Source: Bacteroidales bacterium (GTDB lineage Bacteria; Bacteroidota; Bacteroidia; Bacteroidales; Paludibacteraceae). From it: a stretch of 52,492 nucleotides of DNA. Position numbers and translations under genes: made by a program. The notes below the pieces were generated by a model. That model was given only the letters and a program-made list of their open reading frames with translations. It was not told the origin of the DNA and did not search any database. The stretch lies in the NCBI GenBank assembly GCA_015061185.1, contig SUWZ01000020.1:1-52492 (forward strand), in the 5' to 3' direction. Below are positions 43,583-50,932 of the stretch, piece after piece. Positions within the stretch are counted from its first letter, which is position 1. Each line of letters opens with the position of its first letter.

Positions 43583-43656
43583 TGGGTGCCAACTTAGTTC
43601 TATCTTGGTGCCTACTTGGTGCCATCATGAGCACTATCATGAGCAGTTTATGAGCA
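43583..43656 (+). repeat. Two sets of helically phased short direct repeats
   Basis: KTGGTGCC-type octamers at 43583 (TGGGTGCC), 43605 and 43616 (TTGGTGCC) are spaced 22 and 11 bases. ATGAGCA heptamers at 43627, 43639 and 43650 are spaced 12 and 11. Such phasing suggests protein-binding sites (arm-type recombination sites or iterons). Nothing else is visible in 43657-43983. Confidence 0.5.
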
Positions 43657-43983
43657 CTTTGGATATTTTGAGTTTTTGAGGTTAAATTCACTCCTCATAG
43701 AAATTATGGCTAAATTGAATAGTCTCCAAGTGGCAACCGATTTATTGTTGTTTATTTTTTTCGTTGGAAATAAATAATTTACAGAATTGAAGTTTGTGAT
43801 AGGTGACGATTTAGAGTCAAACGAACTTTTCTTATCTGTCTTATTCTGCATTATTGAGATGAACGCCTTATTTTAAATGTAAAGATTAGGAATTGTATTC
43901 GAATAACAACATATATCAATCACATAAAAGCGAGTAATATTATTATTTATTGGAAAAACAGAATCAAATTCATTAAAAATGAG

Positions 43984-43991
43984 TAACTTCG
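43984..43991 (+). promoter_or_regulatory. Probable -7 element of the ParB-Dam-ATPase operon
   Basis: TAACTTCG, one base off TAnnTTTG and identical to the dacB box, 28 bases before the ATG at 44020. Confidence 0.4.
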
Positions 43992-44019
43992 CAGAGCATA
44001 ATATACACTTTATGTTACT

Positions 44020-45405
44020 ATGATAATAAAAACCATAAAATTGACATCGTTATTTGTCAATACAGAGAACTACAGATTTGAACCATTATCTTCTCAAAAA
44101 GAGGCAATAGATAAGATGGTTGAGGATCAAGAGGATAAGTTATATTCTCTTGTGGATGATATTGTCACAAATGGTCTGAGCCCCGTTGACTTGATCATCG
44201 TAACACCCAGTGAAGATAGTAATAAATATATTGTGCTTGAGGGTAATAGACGAATTACATCTCTAAAGTTATTAAATAACCCTACTCTTATTGATGATAA
44301 ATATGCGTCGTTAAGGAAGAAATTCCAAAAACTACAAAAAGATAAAGCTAATATTGTTTCAGAGTTAAAGAGCATTAGTTGTGCTGTGTTTGAAAATCCT
44401 GCAGAGGCTGATATATGGATAAAGCGTAAACATTCAGGAGAACTGAATGGTGTTGGTACTGTTACTTGGAATGCTCAACAAAAACAAAGATTTGAAGAGA
44501 AGACTGAAGGAAAATCATCAATTCCATTGCAGATTATCACATTGTTGAGATCTCAAGACAATGTTCCAGAAGATATCAAAGATTCATTATCAAAACTCAA
44601 TATTACAAACCTACAACGTTTGATGTCCGATCCGTATGTCAGAGAACATCTTGGTTTAGAAATCAATAACGGAACATTGGTTTCAAAGATTCAAGTTTCT
44701 GAAGTTATTAAGGGATTATTGAAAGTTGTTACTGATATTTTAAATCCTGAGTTTAAGGTTTCCGACATCTATAATAGAGAAAAAAGGAAACAGTACATAG
44801 ATAGTTTTAGTAAAGATCAGAAGCCTGATTTGTCTAACGAGACTTCTGAACAATGGGGCATTCAGGACATCGTAAACGAAGATGAGAAATCTCAAATAAA
44901 TAATGAGCCAAAAGAATCTCAAAATAAAAAAAGTAAGAAACCAAAGACAAGAGTAGGTTTAGTTCCGAAAAACCTTGTATTACACATAAATAATCCTAAG
45001 TTGAACAAAATTTTTGAGGAACTTAAACAAATACCAGTTAGGACATGTCCTAATGCATCTTCTGTTTTGTTAAGAGTTTTCTTAGAATTGTCTGTTGATG
45101 CCTACTTGGAGAAATATGATTTAGTAAAAAACAATGCTATCACAGCTTGTTCCTCTGGGGAAAGTTTACAAGGTAAAGTTGGTAAAGTTTTAAATCATAT
45201 GACTCAATTAGGAATAATGAGTAATGATTTATCAAAAGGAATAAGATCAGAAATTAACGATAAGAATTCAGTATTGTCCATTGAATCATTGAACGCATAT
45301 GTTCATAATGAATTCTTTTATCCTAAGGCTGATAATCTAATTATTGGTTGGGACAATATTGAAACTTTCTTTGTATTATTGTGGGAATCTATAAATAAAG
45401 AATAA
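44020..45405 (+). CDS. ParB/Srx-domain protein of a putative defense cassette
   Basis: 461 residues. The N-terminal ParB/sulfiredoxin-like domain (about 1-135) shows LSPVDLIIVTPSEDSN, then the hallmark YIVLEGNRRITSLKLLNNP, with the RxxA/T-type nucleotide-binding Arg pair. A Lys/Glu-rich linker (about 270-315) leads to a helical C-terminal domain with LLRVFLELSVDAYLEKY and LNAYVHNEFFYP, which recalls HEPN-like helical domains (a weak inference). ParB/Srx domains bind or hydrolyse nucleotides, and some act as nickases. The methylase gene follows after four bases and the ATPase gene overlaps that, so the three form one operon. AT-rich. Confidence 0.8.
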   Translation: MIIKTIKLTSLFVNTENYRFEPLSSQKEAIDKMVEDQEDKLYSLVDDIVTNGLSPVDLIIVTPSEDSNKYIVLEGNRRITSLKLLNNPTLIDDKYASLRKKFQKLQKDKANIVSELKSISCAVFENPAEADIWIKRKHSGELNGVGTVTWNAQQKQRFEEKTEGKSSIPLQIITLLRSQDNVPEDIKDSLSKLNITNLQRLMSDPYVREHLGLEINNGTLVSKIQVSEVIKGLLKVVTDILNPEFKVSDIYNREKRKQYIDSFSKDQKPDLSNETSEQWGIQDIVNEDEKSQINNEPKESQNKKSKKPKTRVGLVPKNLVLHINNPKLNKIFEELKQIPVRTCPNASSVLLRVFLELSVDAYLEKYDLVKNNAITACSSGESLQGKVGKVLNHMTQLGIMSNDLSKGIRSEINDKNSVLSIESLNAYVHNEFFYPKADNLIIGWDNIETFFVLLWESINKE

Positions 45406-45409
45406 AGGT

Positions 45410-46270
45410 ATGGAGTTTTTATCACCTCTAAGATATCCAGGAGGCAAAGCTAAAGTTGCAGATTTCGTGCAATGCTTAATCAAAGAAAATGCATTGCTAG
45501 ATGGTACTTATGTTGAGCCATATGTAGGAGGAGGCTCCGTAGCTCTATCTTTACTTTTCAATGAATATGTGAGGGATATATATATAAATGATAAAGATAT
45601 ATCTATTTACGCATTCTGGTATAGCGTTCTACACGAATCTGAGGCTCTATGTAAGTTAATAAAAGATACTCCGATAAATGTAGAGACATGGCATAAGCTA
45701 AAGGAAATTCAATCAAATAAAGAAAATGCTGATTTACTGAATTTAGGATTCTCTACATTCTTTTTAAATAGAACAAACCGTTCTGGTATTTTAAAAGCTG
45801 GAGTTATTGGAGGGTACGATCAGACTGGTAACTACAAGATTGATGCTAGATTCAATAAAGATGACTTAATAAAAAGAATCCAAAGAATAGCAGACTATGC
45901 GGATAGAATTCATTTATCAAATGAAGATGCTATAACTTTGGTACAACGCTTAAATAATGAATTGTCTCACAATACATTGTTTTATTTAGACCCGCCATAT
46001 TATGTTAAAGGAAAAGGTCTATACATGAATTATTATAATGATGATGATCATAAGGATATAGCAAATGTAGTAGATACAATCCAAAATCATAAGTGGATTA
46101 TCTCTTATGATAATGTACAATTTATAACAAGTCTTTATTCAGAATATAGACAGCAATGTTTTGAACTGAATTATAGTGCTAGTAATTCAGGAAAAGGCGA
46201 AGAAATCATGATATTTTGTAATAATATAGTTATTCCTGAACATAATTTATTTAATCGCCCAACAAAGTGA
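45410..46270 (+). CDS. D12-class adenine-specific DNA methyltransferase (Dam-like)
   Basis: 286 residues. Alpha-class N6-adenine methylase motifs: SPLRYPGGKAKVADF (motif X), VEPYVGGGSVALSLLF (motif I, SAM), INDKDISIYAFW, FFLNRTNRSG and the catalytic LFYLDPPYYVKGKG (DPPY near 195). It probably marks host DNA within the cassette; the recognition sequence cannot be read from the protein. It ends in GTGA, whose GTG starts the ATPase gene. Confidence 0.92.
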   Translation: MEFLSPLRYPGGKAKVADFVQCLIKENALLDGTYVEPYVGGGSVALSLLFNEYVRDIYINDKDISIYAFWYSVLHESEALCKLIKDTPINVETWHKLKEIQSNKENADLLNLGFSTFFLNRTNRSGILKAGVIGGYDQTGNYKIDARFNKDDLIKRIQRIADYADRIHLSNEDAITLVQRLNNELSHNTLFYLDPPYYVKGKGLYMNYYNDDDHKDIANVVDTIQNHKWIISYDNVQFITSLYSEYRQQCFELNYSASNSGKGEEIMIFCNNIVIPEHNLFNRPTK

Positions 46271-47832
46271 AGATTACAAAAATCCACATAGAAAAATTTC
46301 GAGGTTTTCAAAATGAAGACTTTGAACTAGGTTCACAATTAACAGCTATTGCAGGCCAAAATGGAACTCAAAAGTCCACGTTGCTTGGCATTGTAACTCA
46401 GACCTTTACTCTTAAGTCCGATGATCCAATGAGGGCAGAAAAACCTTTGTGTGGGGGCAGTTACATCTCTGCTTTTAAAGATAAATTCAGATTATCCCCA
46501 ATTTTTGATAAACCCAAAGGGCATGAATGGACCATCTCATTTGACTCAGGAATAGCAGATTTTACGGTTGAAAGTATTAAACGAACTGGAGATCCGAATG
46601 TTCGGTTTTGGAAAAAAAGTGCAAGACAAGAAGGTGATGGTTATATATCGTTTCCTACAATATTTTTGAGTTTGAAGCGTTTGGTCCCTGCAGCAGAAGA
46701 ATCTAAAATTACAACAAATGACTCTCTGCTAACTGCTGAAGAATTAAACGAGTTCAAGCGATTACATAATAAAATATTAATAGCACAGACTCCCATCTCA
46801 TCGGCAACTGCAATAACCTCAAAAAACAAGCAGTCAGTAGGTGTCTCTACGGAACTATATGATTGGAATCAAAATTCAATGGGACAAGATAATCTAGGTA
46901 AAATTATACTTGCATTATTTTCCTTCAAGAGACTACAGAAAAAATATCCTGGGCAATACAAAGGTGGGATTTTGGCTATTGATGAAATGGATGCAACAAT
47001 GTATCCAGCTTCACAAGTCGAACTATTAAAAATATTACGTAAATATGCATCTGAATTGAAATTGCAGATACTATTTACAACTCATTCAATGTCACTTCTT
47101 AAAGCAATGGATGATTTAGTCAAAGAGGTTGGCAAACAAACCGAAACCACAAATCAAGTAAAACTCTTATATTTAAAGAAAATTGATGATAAGATTGTAA
47201 TCAAACAGAATGTAGATATAAAAGGTATTCAATTAGATTTAAATGTTGTTGCAGAAGGGAATAATCGTAAAAAGAATAAAATTACGGTTTATACGGAAGA
47301 TAATGAAAACAAGTTATTTGTAAAAGCGATTTTAAAATCTAAAGCATCTGTATTAGATTTTGTAGATGTTACTTTACCTTGTTCAACTTTAGTGGAACTT
47401 GTGAATAAAAAAATTCCTGCATTTACACATCCATACTCAATTATCGTATTGGATGGAGATGTTAGAGGGAATAAAGAATATATCAGAAAGATTAAAAATG
47501 CAAATAATGTATTAGTATTACCTGGAAGTAATTCACCAGAAAGACTGTTAGCATCATATTTATATAATCTTTCTGATACGGATTCATTGTGGTCAAATAT
47601 TGCTAATGGATATACAAAGCAATATTGTTTTCGAGAGTATTCAATCGAGCAAATTAATGCTGGAGGAGATTTGGGACGAAAAAATGCAAAGAATTGGTTT
47701 AATGGTCAATTATCGTATTGGGGGAGAAATGGATGCAAAGTTTTTAATCCATTCTTAAGCTCGATATCTGCAGAAGTACAAGAATTTAAAACTAATTTTG
47801 ATAATATGATAAAAAGGTTTATTTACGACTAG
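46267..47832 (+). CDS. OLD-like ABC/SMC-type ATPase with a Toprim-like C terminus
   Basis: 521 residues from a GTG overlapping the methylase stop by four bases. An N-terminal ABC/SMC ATPase domain has IHIEKFRGFQ, an atypical P-loop AGQNGTQKSTLLG (30-38, Gln where the GK Gly is expected), a signature-like QNSMGQDNLGKI, Walker B ILAIDEMDATMYP (near 236-248) and an H-loop FTTHSM. The C-terminal part (about 335-521) begins KITVYTEDNENKLFVKAIL and has SIIVLDGDVRG, compatible with the Glu and DxD of a Toprim nuclease, as in OLD proteins. It is likely the effector: an ATP-gated nuclease. Confidence 0.8.
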   Translation: MKITKIHIEKFRGFQNEDFELGSQLTAIAGQNGTQKSTLLGIVTQTFTLKSDDPMRAEKPLCGGSYISAFKDKFRLSPIFDKPKGHEWTISFDSGIADFTVESIKRTGDPNVRFWKKSARQEGDGYISFPTIFLSLKRLVPAAEESKITTNDSLLTAEELNEFKRLHNKILIAQTPISSATAITSKNKQSVGVSTELYDWNQNSMGQDNLGKIILALFSFKRLQKKYPGQYKGGILAIDEMDATMYPASQVELLKILRKYASELKLQILFTTHSMSLLKAMDDLVKEVGKQTETTNQVKLLYLKKIDDKIVIKQNVDIKGIQLDLNVVAEGNNRKKNKITVYTEDNENKLFVKAILKSKASVLDFVDVTLPCSTLVELVNKKIPAFTHPYSIIVLDGDVRGNKEYIRKIKNANNVLVLPGSNSPERLLASYLYNLSDTDSLWSNIANGYTKQYCFREYSIEQINAGGDLGRKNAKNWFNGQLSYWGRNGCKVFNPFLSSISAEVQEFKTNFDNMIKRFIYD

Positions 47833-47851
47833 CCATTTAAAATGTATAATT

Positions 47852-47884
47852 TTCGGCGTTCACTTGTTGAGGGTGAACGCCGAA
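47852..47884. terminator. Bidirectional terminator between convergent operons
   Basis: TTCGGCGTTCAC pairs perfectly with GTGAACGCCGAA across a 9-base loop, between the ATPase stop and the res stop. TTTGTT follows on the plus strand, and ATTATA and AT-rich sequence on the minus. Confidence 0.7.
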
Positions 47885-47891
47885 TTTGTTA

Positions 47892-50800
47892 TCAGCTTAT
47901 CGCATTCATACCATCTATCAAATCTTGATAGGTAGCCACTTTGTGGTACTTCACATTGGCGGTGGAGATGAAGTTGAACAACTTCTCCGCACAGTTAATT
48001 TTGGCTCGCTCGATGGCTGACAAGTCCATTGACGACATTGAGCCTTTGGTTTCGGCCACGAAGAAGATGTGCTTCACATCATTCTTTTTCATTGCGATAG
48101 CCCAGTCGGGAGCGTAATTACCTACGGGAGTAGGAATCTGGAAGGTGCGTGGCAGCTTGGCATATACCACCACTTCGCTGGCTTCGTCAAGGTCGTGGGC
48201 AAATTGGCGTTCGCCCTTGCTGTCACTGAATACATAATCGGTGATATGTTTCTTCGCTTCGTAGGCTCGGTCAAAGTCCATTTTACTCTTCACGGTGAAA
48301 ATGTCGCTATCGTATTTTCCCTCGGTAATGTTGTAGTGGATTGCCTCTACAATCATCGTTGATTTTTGCTCCTTAATGATGCTTATGACCTTACGGATAA
48401 ACTCTTCGGGATTGTTCTTGAACAAGAAGAGCTTACTTTGCTTAATGCCCTGTAGAATCTTAACAACAGTGCGGCGGGTGAGGTTTGCACCTTTGGCAAT
48501 ATCACCTACAAGGTCGTATTTGACGGTTGAGGTACATACATCGGTCAGTTCACGGGATTGCGAACGAGTATCGCCAAATTCAGTTACTTGGCTTTCATCC
48601 TGTGTACCCTCTACCATTACATAGCGAAGCTGTTTAACCTCCAAATCCTTGTTGATGTATAGAATTACCTTGTCAATAAGTTCGTTGCTATCGTAACTTA
48701 CCTGATAAACATACTGATGATTGATTTCGTTCCACAAGGCTTGGAACTCGGCTTTATTGAAATTTTCGTTCAACTTATTATCGGGTGTGGTTGTTTTTTC
48801 CTCAACCACCATGTCATCCAATGCCTTTGGATCGAATATAGAGTTGATAAGTCGGGTAACACCCTCTGCTATCGGCTGCAACTTCTGAGGTAATGGAGCA
48901 ACTGTGCCATTGGCCACCGCCTCACGATATTCGGGAGTGATATTCTTTTGGTCGTCAATATAGCCGTTGTCTTCCAAGTAAATGATGATGCGGCTTGCTT
49001 CGGTTTCGCTGATAGTGTGTACCTCTTCTCCAATCTTGATTTGTTTGCCTGTGAAGTAGGTTACGGTTGCTTTGGCTGCTCGTTCACGCAAAACATCGCG
49101 TGTTTCACGCTGCAGGGCAGTAGTAAAGTCGGCATAGCTTTCATTGGCTATCACCGTTAGTTTGTTCACTTCGTGTACATCTTCACCCAATAGCTCGGCA
49201 TCCATTCGGGTACCGTGCTTATCCACACAGATTCGCAACCCACGACCTACCTCTTGGCGTTTGGCTGTAGTCGAATTACTATGGCGAAGAGTGCAGATTT
49301 GAAATACATTTGGGTTATCCCAACCCTCACGCAAAGCAGTGTGAGAGAATATGAAGCGAGTAGGCTCCTCAAAACTCAATAAGCGCTCCTTGTTCTTCAA
49401 GATAAGTTCGTAAGCTGAAGTATCATCGGATAGTCCCGTTTTCTTCTCGACTTTACCATCAATGATTCGGTTTGTTTTCTTGTCTATGGAGAAGTAACCA
49501 CGATGTACATCTTGCGGATAGAATCGGCGAAGGTATTCGTTGTAGTCCTCATCCCAAATATGGAACTCGTTACTTACAAGACGAGAATACTCCTCCTCAA
49601 ACATCTTTTGGAATACACCCTTTACCTCGTTACCCTCTTCATCGTAACTCTTGTATTTTGCAACCTCATCAATGAAGAACAGCGACAAGCATTTGATGCC
49701 ACGCTTGAATAGTTGGCGTTCCTTCTCGAAGTGAGACATGATAGTTTCGCGTATTTGCACACGCTGCATATTCAGTTCGTTGGTATCGCCAATGACCTCT
49801 CCTCGGCGTATAGTGGTACCATTTAAGAAAGTTACATAACCGTTCACGTTGATTTCCGAAACAGTGAAGCCATCATATTGAGCCAATCCTGATTCTTCAC
49901 GCAAACTATCACCTACACCAAAAGTTTTTATTTTACGGACGATAGTGCCCGATGCTGTTTTGGTCTCTATCTCTATGCGAGCCATCGGTGGTTGCTTGGG
50001 CGAGAGAACTATGTTATCCAAATAGAGATAACTGCTTGTGCCGCGCAAGTTCTTCACCTCAAAGCCCTTCACATGGATACGCTTTACCAACTTCTGACGA
50101 TAGGCATCGAGCGCATCCAACGCATAGATGGTATCGTGCTTGGTCTTGTGTGTCGCCGAGTAGTTAAGTACAAACAACGGATTGAATCGCTTGATACCCG
50201 CTTGTGTGGCATCACCCTCCATCTTCTGTGGCTCATCCATAATGATAATGGGATAGTTGGCCGCAATTACATCAATCGGTCGGCGACTGCCAAACTCATC
50301 ACGCTTGGAGTAGATGATACGGCTCTCCTTGCTCTTGCCACCCTCTTTCATTGAGGCGGCAAAGGCCTGGGTATTGATTATCATCACGCTCAATCCCGAA
50401 TCGGAAGAGAAACTATCAAGCTGTTGCAAGTTGCTGCTATTATAGATAAACCAACGAGCCTTTTTACCGTAGTATTCCATAAAGTGTTCTTCCAACATCT
50501 TGAAACTCTTGGCTACGCCCTCACGAATAGCAATACTTGGCACTACTATGATAAACTTACTCCAACCATACTGTTTGTTCAGTTCAAACATTGTCTTAAT
50601 ATAGACATATGTCTTACCCGTACCCGTCTCCATCTCAATATCGAGGTTTACTACACCTACACCTTTGGAAAGTGTAGCAGACGGAGTTATATCATACAAA
50701 TTCTGTATAGCATTGATATTCTTGAGCAGTGTTCTCCCGTCTAACTCTATATGATGGTTGCGGAAGCCTGTTTCACCTTCAAAGTCTATTTGCTGTTGAG

Positions 50801-50921
50801 TACGCTTGCCACGGTCAATACGATACTCTGCCACTCTGTGCGATGGCTGTCCTGTAAAGACTGATACAGTATTTTCTACTGCATCGGTCTGGTATTGCTG
50901 AATCTTAAACTTGAACTTCAT
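47892..50921 (-). CDS. res: Type III restriction endonuclease subunit (helicase-nuclease)
   Basis: 1009 residues from the ATG at 50919-50921, which has a strong GGAGG at 50926-50930; an upstream ATG at 50948 would overlap mod. The superfamily 2 helicase core has Walker A EMETGTGKTYVY (near 95), MDEPQKM in place of DEAH (near 227) and the motif VI block KRQEVGRGLRIC. The C terminus has a PD-(D/E)XK nuclease site, NYAPDWAIAM and FFVAETKG (near 937-955). With Mod it forms the ATP-dependent type III enzyme that cuts near unmethylated inverted sites. It begins 11 bases after mod. Confidence 0.95.
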   Translation of the reverse strand: MKFKFKIQQYQTDAVENTVSVFTGQPSHRVAEYRIDRGKRTQQQIDFEGETGFRNHHIELDGRTLLKNINAIQNLYDITPSATLSKGVGVVNLDIEMETGTGKTYVYIKTMFELNKQYGWSKFIIVVPSIAIREGVAKSFKMLEEHFMEYYGKKARWFIYNSSNLQQLDSFSSDSGLSVMIINTQAFAASMKEGGKSKESRIIYSKRDEFGSRRPIDVIAANYPIIIMDEPQKMEGDATQAGIKRFNPLFVLNYSATHKTKHDTIYALDALDAYRQKLVKRIHVKGFEVKNLRGTSSYLYLDNIVLSPKQPPMARIEIETKTASGTIVRKIKTFGVGDSLREESGLAQYDGFTVSEINVNGYVTFLNGTTIRRGEVIGDTNELNMQRVQIRETIMSHFEKERQLFKRGIKCLSLFFIDEVAKYKSYDEEGNEVKGVFQKMFEEEYSRLVSNEFHIWDEDYNEYLRRFYPQDVHRGYFSIDKKTNRIIDGKVEKKTGLSDDTSAYELILKNKERLLSFEEPTRFIFSHTALREGWDNPNVFQICTLRHSNSTTAKRQEVGRGLRICVDKHGTRMDAELLGEDVHEVNKLTVIANESYADFTTALQRETRDVLRERAAKATVTYFTGKQIKIGEEVHTISETEASRIIIYLEDNGYIDDQKNITPEYREAVANGTVAPLPQKLQPIAEGVTRLINSIFDPKALDDMVVEEKTTTPDNKLNENFNKAEFQALWNEINHQYVYQVSYDSNELIDKVILYINKDLEVKQLRYVMVEGTQDESQVTEFGDTRSQSRELTDVCTSTVKYDLVGDIAKGANLTRRTVVKILQGIKQSKLFLFKNNPEEFIRKVISIIKEQKSTMIVEAIHYNITEGKYDSDIFTVKSKMDFDRAYEAKKHITDYVFSDSKGERQFAHDLDEASEVVVYAKLPRTFQIPTPVGNYAPDWAIAMKKNDVKHIFFVAETKGSMSSMDLSAIERAKINCAEKLFNFISTANVKYHKVATYQDLIDGMNAIS

Positions 50922-50932
50922 AAAACCTCCGT

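Noticed and set aside
43648-43851. Minus-strand 67-codon open frame in the gap before the ParB gene
   Set aside because: The composition is low-complexity (Asn/Ser/Lys-rich), no ribosome binding site is evident and it runs into the phased repeats; probably chance.
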